DNA from: an uncultured Bacteroidota bacterium
Lineage (GTDB): Bacteria; Bacteroidota; Bacteroidia; Chitinophagales; Chitinophagaceae
Direction: 5' to 3'
Assembly (NCBI GenBank): GCA_903887415.1
Contig: CAISPO010000008.1
Span: 1 to 64,000, forward strand
DNA: 64,000 nucleotides
Part shown: positions 14,806-23,363 of the stretch, one piece after another
How positions within the stretch are numbered: position 1 is the stretch's first letter
Layout of the letters: each line of letters starts with the position of its first letter
Translations under genes and position numbers: made by a program
Notes under the pieces: model-generated
Database searches by the model: none
The model's input: the letters and a program-made list of their open reading frames with translations, nothing else
Told to the model about the DNA's origin: nothing

Positions 14806-17800
14806 TTATTTATTTTCGTCTTCCTGTAATTTGCTGTGATTCTTTTCGAGTGTCTTTACCTCATCCAGTTTCTTAGCGGCTTCTTGCTTAAACTCTGCTA
14901 TTTTAGTATTCTTCACAATGCTCTGCAAGAGCGCTTTGGCATTGAAGTAATCGGCTTCCGTTACTAAAATGTCTGCCAGGAGCAGATAAGACTTTCCTAT
15001 CCAGTAATCATAGCCAGCCGATAAGTGTATAGCTTCATTTGCGGCAGCTTCCGCTTCTTTGGCATCTTTCTTCGCAAAAAGCAACTCTGCAATATGATAC
15101 CTTGACTCGGCTGCTACATCACCGTTCTTATTACCGCTCAACTGCCGGTATATGGCTATTGCCGCGTCAGCGCTATCAAAATGCTGCAGCGACCTGGCTT
15201 TGTAAAACAAGGCGTCATTCATCAGGTCTGCAGATATGCCAGGGAGTGCCATTAACGAGTCGGAGTAAAGTACAGTTTCATTGAATTTTTCCGAGCTAAA
15301 TCCGCTCCGCATCAGGCCGTTAAATATAACCTCTTTAGAAGTGTTTCCCGAAATGTTTGTGCGCAAGCGCAGGTAGTAGCCGAAAGCTGCATTATTATCT
15401 TTTTGCTCCAACGCAATTGCGGCGGCGCGGCGGGCGCTGTTCTCCGAGAACTCATTCCATTGGCCTTTCAGCACTTCATCATAATCTTCGCGGGCTTCCT
15501 TGAATTTCCTGAGCTGGAAGTTGCTTTCTGCGCGGTAATAGTGGGCTTTCACCGCAAATATCCCGTTAGGGTATGCCAGGAGGTAATTGGTAAATGCACG
15601 CTGCGCTTCATCCCACTGGGCATTAGAGAATTGAGCCTCCGCCGCAGAATAATACGTGGAATCCATTGAGCTGCTGTCGGCAGATGGCAGGTTGTTATCC
15701 ACCAGCAGGCGGGTATAAGCTCCGGGCTGGTTGCTTTGTATATACAGGCTTTTGAGCGCATCGAGCGCTGCCATGCGGTCTTCGGCGGCCGGGTAATCGC
15801 GCACTACATGAGTATAGGCTTCAATGGCTTTATTGTTCTCATTAAGCTGCTGGTATATAAAGCCTGATTTCATCCACGAGCGGGGAGCAAAACTCTTGTC
15901 GGAAATGGAATCAGTAAGTTGCCTCAAGCAGCCAAGGGCGTCATTATACTTCTCTGCTTCAATATAACTTACGGCCGCTTCATAGCGGGCGAAGTTGGCG
16001 TAGGCGGAAGGGGGCTTGCTGTTGATCAATGAAAGCAGGACAGAAATTTTTTCGTTGGTCTTACCCTGCAGTCCAAGCAATATACTTTTCTGATAGCGGG
16101 CATAGTCTGCATCAGCAGTGTCGCTATAAATGATATGGTCGTAGAGCGCTATTGCTTTCTTGTAGTCTTTCTGCATGAACACCGCATCGGCTTCGCGGAC
16201 TGCGGCTACATTTTCGGAGAAGTTATCGTTTCCGCGCTCCTGCTGCGCATGATTAAAGTAGCCCTGGGCTGCGCTATAGCTCTCTGTTTCCATAGAGGCA
16301 AAGCCCATGTTAAGGTAGGCATGCTGCCTGGTGGCAAGCGGGCTGATGCGCTGCACAGCAGCGGTATTAGCTTTTTTATCCAGGAAAAACTGTGCATAGG
16401 TTATTACATCGCTGTAATTGTGCAGGCGGTATGCCAATTCGCTCTTCCAGAAATAGGTGGCGCTTTCATAATCCGCACTCACGGGGTGGAGCAGCGATAG
16501 TGTAAAATACCTGTATGCAACATTCAGCGAGCCATTCCTGAATTGCTGTATTGCATAACCAAACGCGGCCTTCTGGTATATAGTCCAGTAATCATTGTCT
16601 TTCACGCCTACTACGTCCAGGCGTCTCAGCGCCTCCTCATAACGGTTGGTTTTTATCAGCAAGCCCGAGATCAGGGTATTCGCTTCGTCCCTGAACTGGC
16701 TTGTAGGAAAAGTACGGAGCAGGCTTTCGAGTGCCCTCAGGGCTTCATCATTGAAACCGGTTTCGTAGCTCAGCCGCCCATAGAGGATCATGGAGGCTTC
16801 CTGCTGGCCGGGGTTATAAGCCATATCTGCGCAGATGCCAAAGGCGTTTCGCGCGCTTACTTTGTCGTCCGTTTTCAGGTAGCAGTCACCCAACAGGTAC
16901 ATAGCGGTTTGCCCCAGTGAATCACGCGTATTGCTAAGCAGTTTGAATTTTTCTATTGCACCGCCCCATTGATTCAGCCGGTAGTAGCAATAGGCTATTT
17001 TGTAGAGGTCTTCCTTCCTTATCTTATCGGTATGCTCGTAGTAATATTCAAAATAAGGGAGGGCATCTTTATAGCGCTGGTCTTCAAAAAGGCACTGGCC
17101 CGCAAGCAGGTGGAGCTCTTTGTCGTAATAGAGCTTTTCGCTTCTTCTCAGGAAAGTGTCGGCTATTTCATACGCCTTCGCCCGGTTGCCCATAAAGTAG
17201 TAGATCTCTGCAATATAGTATGGCACTATAGCGCGGTAATCGCGGGCATTCTTCACCAGCTCAAAGCTCTTCAGCGCCTCGGCATACTTATTGTTATTGT
17301 AGGCCAGCAAGCCGTAATAATAGTTGCCTGCAAGGTAGTATTTGCCGTCTTTGAGTTCCTTTATTGCCAGGAAAAGCGGAGTGGCCTTATCAAACTCACG
17401 GTTATTAAAATAGCAATAAGCGAGCTCAAATTTGGCATCGGCTATTTCTTTATTGTTCAGGTTATTGATATCGGCGGCCTCATACAAGGGGATTGCTTTT
17501 TTCAGGGCATCCTGCTGAAAATAATACTGCGCCAATGCAAAAGCCATGCGCTGGTAATAAGCAGGCTCCCTGGTAGCGGCCATGAGTTTTTTTGCCGAGT
17601 CAACGCAGCCTTTTATATCTCCTTTCAGGCAGGATAGTGCAAGCAGGTATCTTGCTTTGTCTTTGCTGATCTGCGGCTCGTCCAGCATTTTGCCTGCGGG
17701 GAGATCGAGATATTGCCTCGCCGATTGCGCGGCGAGCGAGTAAAGCCCTTGCTGGTACTGCTCTTCTGCAAGTATCAGCGGCCTGTTTGCAGGAATATCA

Positions 17801-17898
17801 TGTGTGAGTATCTGTGCACTTGACGCTATACCCGAAAGCAATATGATTGCCAGTATAGCAACCTGCAGGGCGGAGCGTCTGTGTTTTTGCAATATCAT
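14806..17898 (-). CDS. Large tetratricopeptide-repeat protein
   Basis: 1030 residues: an N-terminal signal/anchor (QVAILAIILLSGIASSAQ) and then TPR units almost to the end (for example AKFELAYCYFNNREFDKA, PYFEYYYEHTDKIRKEDLYKIAYCYY, AESNFQLRKFKEAREDYDEVL). The last 20 residues are charged and probably a short coil. TPR solenoids act as periplasmic scaffolds for protein complexes. It starts 14 bp downstream of the TonB receptor gene, so the two are probably translated from one message. The pairing with a receptor and a plug-less barrel suggests an assembly or trafficking role at the outer membrane (inference). Confidence 0.88.
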   Translation of the reverse strand: MILQKHRRSALQVAILAIILLSGIASSAQILTHDIPANRPLILAEEQYQQGLYSLAAQSARQYLDLPAGKMLDEPQISKDKARYLLALSCLKGDIKGCVDSAKKLMAATREPAYYQRMAFALAQYYFQQDALKKAIPLYEAADINNLNNKEIADAKFELAYCYFNNREFDKATPLFLAIKELKDGKYYLAGNYYYGLLAYNNNKYAEALKSFELVKNARDYRAIVPYYIAEIYYFMGNRAKAYEIADTFLRRSEKLYYDKELHLLAGQCLFEDQRYKDALPYFEYYYEHTDKIRKEDLYKIAYCYYRLNQWGGAIEKFKLLSNTRDSLGQTAMYLLGDCYLKTDDKVSARNAFGICADMAYNPGQQEASMILYGRLSYETGFNDEALRALESLLRTFPTSQFRDEANTLISGLLIKTNRYEEALRRLDVVGVKDNDYWTIYQKAAFGYAIQQFRNGSLNVAYRYFTLSLLHPVSADYESATYFWKSELAYRLHNYSDVITYAQFFLDKKANTAAVQRISPLATRQHAYLNMGFASMETESYSAAQGYFNHAQQERGNDNFSENVAAVREADAVFMQKDYKKAIALYDHIIYSDTADADYARYQKSILLGLQGKTNEKISVLLSLINSKPPSAYANFARYEAAVSYIEAEKYNDALGCLRQLTDSISDKSFAPRSWMKSGFIYQQLNENNKAIEAYTHVVRDYPAAEDRMAALDALKSLYIQSNQPGAYTRLLVDNNLPSADSSSMDSTYYSAAEAQFSNAQWDEAQRAFTNYLLAYPNGIFAVKAHYYRAESNFQLRKFKEAREDYDEVLKGQWNEFSENSARRAAAIALEQKDNNAAFGYYLRLRTNISGNTSKEVIFNGLMRSGFSSEKFNETVLYSDSLMALPGISADLMNDALFYKARSLQHFDSADAAIAIYRQLSGNKNGDVAAESRYHIAELLFAKKDAKEAEAAANEAIHLSAGYDYWIGKSYLLLADILVTEADYFNAKALLQSIVKNTKIAEFKQEAAKKLDEVKTLEKNHSKLQEDENK

Positions 17899-17912
17899 TC
17901 AGTGCGATAATA

Positions 17913-20246
17913 TTAAAAGGCCCATGTAAGGTTAATACTTGGGAAAAACGGCAACTGGTAAACTTTTACATTGGTGATACGGTCCACAAAGAAAATGTTC
18001 TGGCGGTCATAGACATTCGTTATAGCAAAGGTAGCGTCTAAGGTTGATTTTTTAGTTAGTTTAAAATGCCTTTTAACAGACACATCAAGACGGTGGTACC
18101 AGGAGAGGCGGCCGCCATTTATCTGGTTAGCGTAAATTACACCCAGGTTGCCGTTTTGTGTCATCGGGTTTCCTGAAAGGCTGGTCATGCCTATGTTTTC
18201 ATAGAAGCCCTGGGTTTGTGTGAATGGGAAAGGTGCATGTATATTGAACCTGCCAGACAGGTCCCAGTTTTTCTTTTCACCCAAAGTATAGGCAGCTACG
18301 AGATTAGCATTAAAACGGGTATCAAACGGCGTAGGATAGGTTTGTATATTCCCTTTTGAATCAATGCTGGTATAGGTTACATCCTGGTAGCCAACAGCTC
18401 CCCAAAGATATACTCTCTGGTGGCTGTATTTAGCGGAAAGGTCAACACCGTCCGCAAGCCCGGTAGCGGCAACAAAGTCAGGGTCGGTGGAAACCAGCTT
18501 GTTCCTGTTCAGCTCATCCACCTGGCCAAAGTATTTTAACCAAGGCTCCAGGTTAAGCTCCACTTTGTTATTCACATCTACTTCAATTCCACCCACGGCG
18601 TGATAAGCTGTTTGCAGGTTTGATTTTACCGTATTGCCGTGTGGGTCTGTGATGGACTGGTCGGGACTGAGGAGGAATCCGGTAAACAGGTTCACGATAT
18701 CCTGGTCTGATTTGGTGCTAATGATATTTTGTGAATAAACTCCGGTCGCAAACTTCAAGCGAACATTGTCCGAGAGGTTGAGCTTCATGCCCAGCCTGGG
18801 CTCGGGAGATAATTTGTTCAGTTCGGAATAATACTGGAAACGCACACTAGGCTCCAGGATAAACTTGCTGCCGAAATTGTAGCGGTACAAAAAGTAAAGC
18901 GCTGCGAGTGTGCTCTGGCGGTCCTCAGTTGTAGCGACTCCTTCGCTGCTGTAGTAGTTAAGGGAAGTATGTGTGCCGCTTACTTCCACTCCATACTTTA
19001 GCTGGCTGTAATCGTGCAGGAAGTAAGTGAAGTTAATAGCAGCTTCAAAGCCATTGATCTGGCTGGTTTTTGGAATGGTATCAGAAGGCACACCCACCTG
19101 GTCAAGGCTGATATTATAATTTGAATAGGCGAACTTGCCATCTATCAGCGCCGCGCTGTTACCGGGAGAAACTACAAATGTTGCTCCTGCACCTGTGGCT
19201 TTCCAATGATAATCTGCAATATTTTCGTGAGTGGAATCATTCAGCAAGTTGGCATGATCATCGAAATTGAACCCAAAAAGGTTCAGCTTGCTGCCATTAT
19301 CGCCGCTGAGGGTAACCTTGCCGTAGAGGTCGGTGAACTTATAAGGGAGCCCGCTACTGAATGGCTCACCAAGGCCACTATACAATGTTTTAGAGGTCTG
19401 GTCCAGGTAACTGGTTTTTGCCGTAACCAGGAAAGTTACTCCACCACCGCTGTTTTTCTTTGATTTCACCAAAGGCCCTTCCAGCAGCGCCCGCGACATG
19501 ATAGGAGATACCGATACCAGGCCGCCGATCTCATTCTTGCTGCCGTCTTTGGTGTGTACATCCACAATAGCCGATGTGCGGTTGCCATACTGGGCACCAA
19601 AGCCTGCTGTATAGACATCCACGTTGCGGATAGCTTCCGTCTCAAAAACGGAGAACAGGCCAATGGAATGAAACGGGCTGTAAATGGTAATGCCATCGAG
19701 ATAAATACCTGTTTGTGAAGGGGAACCACCGCGAATATATAATTGGCCACCCTGGTCGCCGGTGAATACCACGCCGGGTATTACCTGCAGGTACTGGGCG
19801 AGGTCGGGCTCACCGCCGGAGCTGGGCAGCAGCTTCAGCTCGCGCGGAGTAACTGTGGTAACGCCAGTATTGATGTGGGTCATCTTCTCCGTCTTTCTGC
19901 CGGAGACCTCGACACCTTTCAGCTCCTTTTCACTTGACGACAAAAGTATTTTTTTGGTCATCATTGCATCGGGGAGCAAGTTGATGGTAGTAATGCTGGA
20001 GTCATAGCCAACCGCCGTTACGATCAGAGAGTAAGTGCCTGAAGGCAGTGATACGGAAAAGTAGCCATTCACATCGGTCTGAGCCCCCGTTTTGCTGCCC
20101 GCAACAATAACGTTGGTATAGATCATCGGCTCGGTAGTTTTCTTATCGTACACAAACCCCTTTATAGTTCCGTAATGATTTTGCGCTACAGCAGCGCATG
20201 AAAACAGCAGCAGGCAAGCGGCCACCAGGCCAATGCTTTTAAGCAT
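17913..20246 (-). CDS. TonB-dependent receptor with carboxypeptidase-like domain
   Basis: 777 residues. Signal peptide (MLKSIGLVAACLLLFSCAAVAQ), then a carboxypeptidase D regulatory-like domain (about 26-110: GTIKGFVYDKKTTEPM, VNGYFSVSLPSGTYSL), a plug (about 130-235: VTPRELKLLPSSGGEPDLAQ, QLYIRGGSPSQTGIYLDGI), and a barrel of about 540 residues ending PSINLTWAF. Such receptors import chelates, sugars or peptides with TonB energy; the substrate is not evident because no SusD partner or enzymes are adjacent. It heads the cluster receptor-TPR-barrel-SPOR. Confidence 0.93.
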   Translation of the reverse strand: MLKSIGLVAACLLLFSCAAVAQNHYGTIKGFVYDKKTTEPMIYTNVIVAGSKTGAQTDVNGYFSVSLPSGTYSLIVTAVGYDSSITTINLLPDAMMTKKILLSSSEKELKGVEVSGRKTEKMTHINTGVTTVTPRELKLLPSSGGEPDLAQYLQVIPGVVFTGDQGGQLYIRGGSPSQTGIYLDGITIYSPFHSIGLFSVFETEAIRNVDVYTAGFGAQYGNRTSAIVDVHTKDGSKNEIGGLVSVSPIMSRALLEGPLVKSKKNSGGGVTFLVTAKTSYLDQTSKTLYSGLGEPFSSGLPYKFTDLYGKVTLSGDNGSKLNLFGFNFDDHANLLNDSTHENIADYHWKATGAGATFVVSPGNSAALIDGKFAYSNYNISLDQVGVPSDTIPKTSQINGFEAAINFTYFLHDYSQLKYGVEVSGTHTSLNYYSSEGVATTEDRQSTLAALYFLYRYNFGSKFILEPSVRFQYYSELNKLSPEPRLGMKLNLSDNVRLKFATGVYSQNIISTKSDQDIVNLFTGFLLSPDQSITDPHGNTVKSNLQTAYHAVGGIEVDVNNKVELNLEPWLKYFGQVDELNRNKLVSTDPDFVAATGLADGVDLSAKYSHQRVYLWGAVGYQDVTYTSIDSKGNIQTYPTPFDTRFNANLVAAYTLGEKKNWDLSGRFNIHAPFPFTQTQGFYENIGMTSLSGNPMTQNGNLGVIYANQINGGRLSWYHRLDVSVKRHFKLTKKSTLDATFAITNVYDRQNIFFVDRITNVKVYQLPFFPSINLTWAF

Positions 20247-20269
20247 ACAAAAAAATATTTTTTACAAAT

Positions 20270-20290
20270 AAAAAACGCCCGTAAAACGGG
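20270..20290 (-). promoter_or_regulatory. Possible attenuator-like hairpin in the receptor leader
   Basis: Between the -7 box and the receptor start, the minus strand carries CCCG-TTTTA-CGGG followed by CG and six T. The stem is only 4-5 bp, so this is a weak terminator shape. If real it would allow premature termination control of the whole cluster. Confidence 0.3.
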
Positions 20291-20306
20291 TTTTGATAAA
20301 TCCGGG

Positions 20307-20314
20307 CAAAGATA
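20307..20314 (-). promoter_or_regulatory. -7 box upstream of the TonB receptor cluster
   Basis: The minus strand reads TATCTTTG, matching TAnnTTTG, about 60 bp upstream of the receptor start. This gives a leader long enough to hold the hairpin at 20270-20290. Confidence 0.45.
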
Positions 20315-20415
20315 GGGATAACGGTATTGCATAAACGCAATAATCGATGGAATATTATTTATTTAAACCGAATATTTCAAATACGGATATTTCAGATTAT
20401 TTTGCAGCGTATTTT

Positions 20416-21411
20416 ATGAAGCAGATCTTCTTCCTGGCCTTTTTCCTTTTTTCCTTCCATTTTTCGTTTGCGCAGAAGGAACTGAACGTTTTATTTTTGG
20501 GCAATAGCCTTACCTATTGCGACAGCCGCGACAATGCTGAATTTCCCTATTATAACAATATGACGGAGATGCTGCAGCACATAGCAGAAGAAAAAAAATT
20601 AAAGCTCCATATTGCAAAGGCCGTGCATGGCCGCGCCGGCCTTGCCAACCATGCCACCTTTACCGGCACAGATGCGGAGACAACAGATGAGCCGTTCAAA
20701 AGGGCAGATGCCGGTACGGTGCCATCGAGTGTAAAAAAGATACTGGGCAAGCAGTGGGATGTGGTTGCATTGCAGGAGCGCTGTGACGTAAGCATACTGA
20801 ATCCCGCCCAGCGGTATTTTTCCACGGACCCGGCGCTGAGATACCTGGACAGCCTGGTAAAACAGATACACGGCAAGGCGGTCCTGTACCAGGGGTACGC
20901 AGCCCCCCGCCCGGAGGACACGGACGTTGTTGCTGCAGGGCCAAAATCAGACAACAATTGCGTGGTGCTGGATGCATTTAACTTCGGGTTCAGGGCAATC
21001 GATTTTTTTGATCCGGCGGATGAGGCCAGCATGACGGGTAAGGACACGACCATATGCGCCCCCCCACTCCCGGCCGGTGTAACGGATGTACAGGCCGTGA
21101 ACCAGGAGCTCAGTAAGATATCTGCAAAAACAGGGGATGATGTAGTGGAAATAGGAACAGCATTTGAAAAGTGCAGGAAAGACTACCCAGCTATAAAACT
21201 ATATTTCGATGAAAGCGCCGACCACCCTTCCAAGCAAGGCGCTTATCTCATTGCCTGCTTATTCTTCCGGTACTTTAGCGGGCAAACTGTCGGCGCCATA
21301 AAGTACCATGCCGACATCCCCGAAGGGGAGGCGGCCAACCTGCGCAAGGTTGCGGATGCGATGCATGTTACCGCATATTCAAAGACGCTCAAAACGGCGA
21401 ATAGTAAGTAA
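20416..21411 (+). CDS. Secreted SGNH/GDSL hydrolase, copy 1
   Basis: The start at 20416 gives the signal peptide MKQIFFLAFFLFSFHFSFAQ; 331 residues. SGNH blocks are present: LFLGNSLTY with nucleophile Ser31, a WDVVALQE strand, and a C-terminal DESADHPSKQGAYLIAC that supplies the Asp/His pair. It probably hydrolyses esters on carbohydrates or lipids in the periplasm; the substrate is unknown. The next gene on the same strand is a diverged copy. The longer open frame upstream lacks a signal peptide at its start and was not used. Confidence 0.82.
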   Translation: MKQIFFLAFFLFSFHFSFAQKELNVLFLGNSLTYCDSRDNAEFPYYNNMTEMLQHIAEEKKLKLHIAKAVHGRAGLANHATFTGTDAETTDEPFKRADAGTVPSSVKKILGKQWDVVALQERCDVSILNPAQRYFSTDPALRYLDSLVKQIHGKAVLYQGYAAPRPEDTDVVAAGPKSDNNCVVLDAFNFGFRAIDFFDPADEASMTGKDTTICAPPLPAGVTDVQAVNQELSKISAKTGDDVVEIGTAFEKCRKDYPAIKLYFDESADHPSKQGAYLIACLFFRYFSGQTVGAIKYHADIPEGEAANLRKVADAMHVTAYSKTLKTANSK

Positions 21412-21615
21412 TCCCAATGGGACTTAATAAGAATGCGGCACGAAAAGTATTTCGCAGAAGTGTTTCTCATAGGAGGCGCAAAGATCGCAGTTTCCTTCAT
21501 TTTGTTTTTAAGATCGCCAAGCGCGAGTACATTTGTTTTTATCGATTTTCGTGCTCAAACAGTATAAAAGCGCAGGTAATTAACTGTATCTCTAAATTCC
21601 CGGCATTTTTGTAAT

Positions 21616-22605
21616 TTGGATGCTATGAGATTTATTGTTTGTCTTTTATGCTCCACGATTTATTCTCAGTTTTCTTTAGCGCAGAAAAACCTGAATGTAT
21701 TGTTTGTAGGCAACAGCCTCACTTATTGGTATTACGCGCCTGATTCGAGTTTTAAGTACTATAACTTTATGTTGCCCGAGCTTCAGAAAATGATTGCTGA
21801 AGCAAAGAAGAATATAAGCATTGATAAGATAACACACGGAGGTGCGAGCCTGGTGTGGCATGCTGCATTTTTTGTCCCTGATGATGAAAATGAGCGTTTG
21901 AGACGAATCGTGCCGGGTGAAACAACGGCTACTGTAAGAAAGATACTTGATGGTCAATGGGACATTGTTATACTGCAGGAAAGGCCGGATCTAAACCCCG
22001 GAGTGATTAGTTACGGAACGCGACCTGCGCTTAAATTCTTAGACAGTGTAATAAAGCAGGTCCACGCGAAAACAGTGCTTTACCAGGCATACGCGCAGTC
22101 AAATCCGGAGGATACTGTGGTCATGACGAATGAACAAATGTTTCCTAAAAGATATTGCATACATGCTGACACCATGGGGTCTTTTTTAAATTTAAAGGTA
22201 TTTGATCCCAGTGTAAGAACTAATCTTGCCAGTAAGGACACCAGTTTCCGTGAACCGCATTATAAGAATGCTGAAGAACAATTTCACGCAATAGAAAAGG
22301 AATACAGGGAACTTGGGGCTATGGTTAATGCGGATGTAGTAGAAATTGGCGCCGCGTTTGAAAAATGCAAAAAAATGTACCCTGCAATACCATTATACCT
22401 AGGCAGGTATAATGGTCACCCGTCTCGGCAGGGCGCTTACCTTATTGCGTGTATGTTCTTCCGGTACCTTAGCGGGCAACGAGCAGGCACCCTACAATAT
22501 CATGCAGACATCAGCGAAGGAGAAGCCGCCAATCTGCGCAAAGTGGCGGATGCGGTGCATGTAACTACTTGTTCAAAGACGCTGAAAACGGCGAATAGTA
22601 AGTAA
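21616..22605 (+). CDS. Secreted SGNH/GDSL hydrolase, copy 2
   Basis: Tandem paralogue of the gene at 20416-21411, 329 residues; the start could also be the ATG at 21625. It has a signal peptide (FIVCLLCSTIYSQFSLAQ), LFVGNSLTYW with Ser34, WDIVILQERPD, and a C-terminal NGHPSRQGAYLIAC block with the catalytic His. The middle differs much from copy 1 while the last about 55 residues are nearly the same. The final 33 bases of the two genes differ at one position. This points to duplication with later exchange at the 3' end. Confidence 0.82.
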   Translation: MDAMRFIVCLLCSTIYSQFSLAQKNLNVLFVGNSLTYWYYAPDSSFKYYNFMLPELQKMIAEAKKNISIDKITHGGASLVWHAAFFVPDDENERLRRIVPGETTATVRKILDGQWDIVILQERPDLNPGVISYGTRPALKFLDSVIKQVHAKTVLYQAYAQSNPEDTVVMTNEQMFPKRYCIHADTMGSFLNLKVFDPSVRTNLASKDTSFREPHYKNAEEQFHAIEKEYRELGAMVNADVVEIGAAFEKCKKMYPAIPLYLGRYNGHPSRQGAYLIACMFFRYLSGQRAGTLQYHADISEGEAANLRKVADAVHVTTCSKTLKTANSK

Positions 22606-22629
22606 GATGGGAGTTCTGTTTGCAACACT

Positions 22630-22896
22630 CTAAGGGAAATTTTTATAAATATCTTTCCTGTTAGCAATCGTTATGAAGAATAGCGTGTCCTTTTTTAATT
22701 CAATCCCAATGCGATAATCACCAATCCGTATTCGATAAAATGTCTTAAAGCCTTCCAGTTTGGAAATATTTGGTATTTGCCAAATGTCAGGAGCACTCTC
22801 GGCATGTATAATAACATCCTTTACTTTTCCGAGTAATGCCTTATCCTTAATTTTGATAAGCCTTTTTTGAAAACTTTTATCAAAGGCTATTTTCAT
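22630..22896 (-). CDS. RelE/ParE-family toxin
   Basis: 88 residues with the RelE/ParE pattern: a helical N-terminus (FDKSFQKRLIKIKDKALLGKV), a central LEGFKTFYRIRIGDYRIGIE strand pair with conserved Arg residues, and a C-terminal ANRKDIYKNFP strand. RelE-type members cut mRNA on the ribosome and ParE-type members poison gyrase; sequence alone does not decide which. Its start codon overlaps the stop of the upstream small gene by one base, the classic antitoxin-toxin coupling. Confidence 0.88.
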   Translation of the reverse strand: MKIAFDKSFQKRLIKIKDKALLGKVKDVIIHAESAPDIWQIPNISKLEGFKTFYRIRIGDYRIGIELKKDTLFFITIANRKDIYKNFP

Positions 22897-23093
22897 CAGG
22901 AATCAAGATGTTTGAATATAGCCCGGCGACTAACAGTCTTTCCGGTTTTTTCTTTTTTCATCATTAGCCCAAGCTGTAGGTCTTCGGCTTGTGCAGCGGA
23001 TAGCTTATCAACCCGCTCGCCGAGTTGTTTAGCAAGTTCAGTAAGCAACCTGAGATTTTTGCTGTTGCTGCTTTTTATTACAATAGCGCTCAT
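22896..23093 (-). CDS. Antitoxin partner
   Basis: 65 residues, upstream of and overlapping the RelE-like gene by one base. The sequence is charged and helical (LRLLTELAKQLGERVDKLSA), with a C-terminal part (RRAIFKHLDS) likely to wrap the toxin. No clear DNA-binding fold can be named. Function is assigned by position and size, not by family match. Confidence 0.78.
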   Translation of the reverse strand: MSAIVIKSSNSKNLRLLTELAKQLGERVDKLSAAQAEDLQLGLMMKKEKTGKTVSRRAIFKHLDS

Positions 23094-23106
23094 AAAAGCC
23101 TTTCTC

Positions 23107-23114
23107 CAAAGATA
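23107..23114 (-). promoter_or_regulatory. -7 box of the toxin-antitoxin pair
   Basis: The minus strand reads TATCTTTG, 14 bp upstream of the antitoxin start, with a CTTG 19 bp further upstream (23134-23137) as a possible -33 element. This is one of the better two-box matches in the window. Confidence 0.5.
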
Positions 23115-23160
23115 AAAACAAAAGGGTACATTTCAAGCCTTCACAATTCAATCCATGCTC

Positions 23161-23243
23161 AACCCCCTTGGGGTTGGTGTATCTTATTATTATTTCCCCC
23201 GGCTTTGCCGGGGGCTATTCGTATTTAAGCCCATTCGGGCTTA
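23161..23243. repeat. Cluster of three palindromes
   Basis: AACCCC...GGGGTT (23161-23175), CCCCCGGC-TTT-GCCGGGGG (23196-23214) and TAAGCCC-ATTC-GGGCTTA (23226-23243) lie in a row between the divergent toxin-antitoxin pair and nnr. Each can form a stable hairpin in DNA or RNA. The arrangement resembles REP-like elements. Confidence 0.65.
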
Positions 23244-23363
23244 TAGTTACTTATCTATATGCGAAGATTTGAATCATACCGACTGTTATCTCGGTTAGAC
23301 ATCCTAATCTGTTTTTCTGTACTTTTAAATTCCTTTTTACTCGAGAGGCAGAAATATACGAGC

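Noticed and set aside
14605-14829. Repetitive open frame over the 53-bp array
   Set aside because: It only reflects the repeat DNA; the repeated peptide has the unit of the palindromes and no start context.
20347-20415. Longer start for the first SGNH gene
   Set aside because: The extension is polar with no signal peptide, and the internal ATG at 20416 gives a proper signal peptide.
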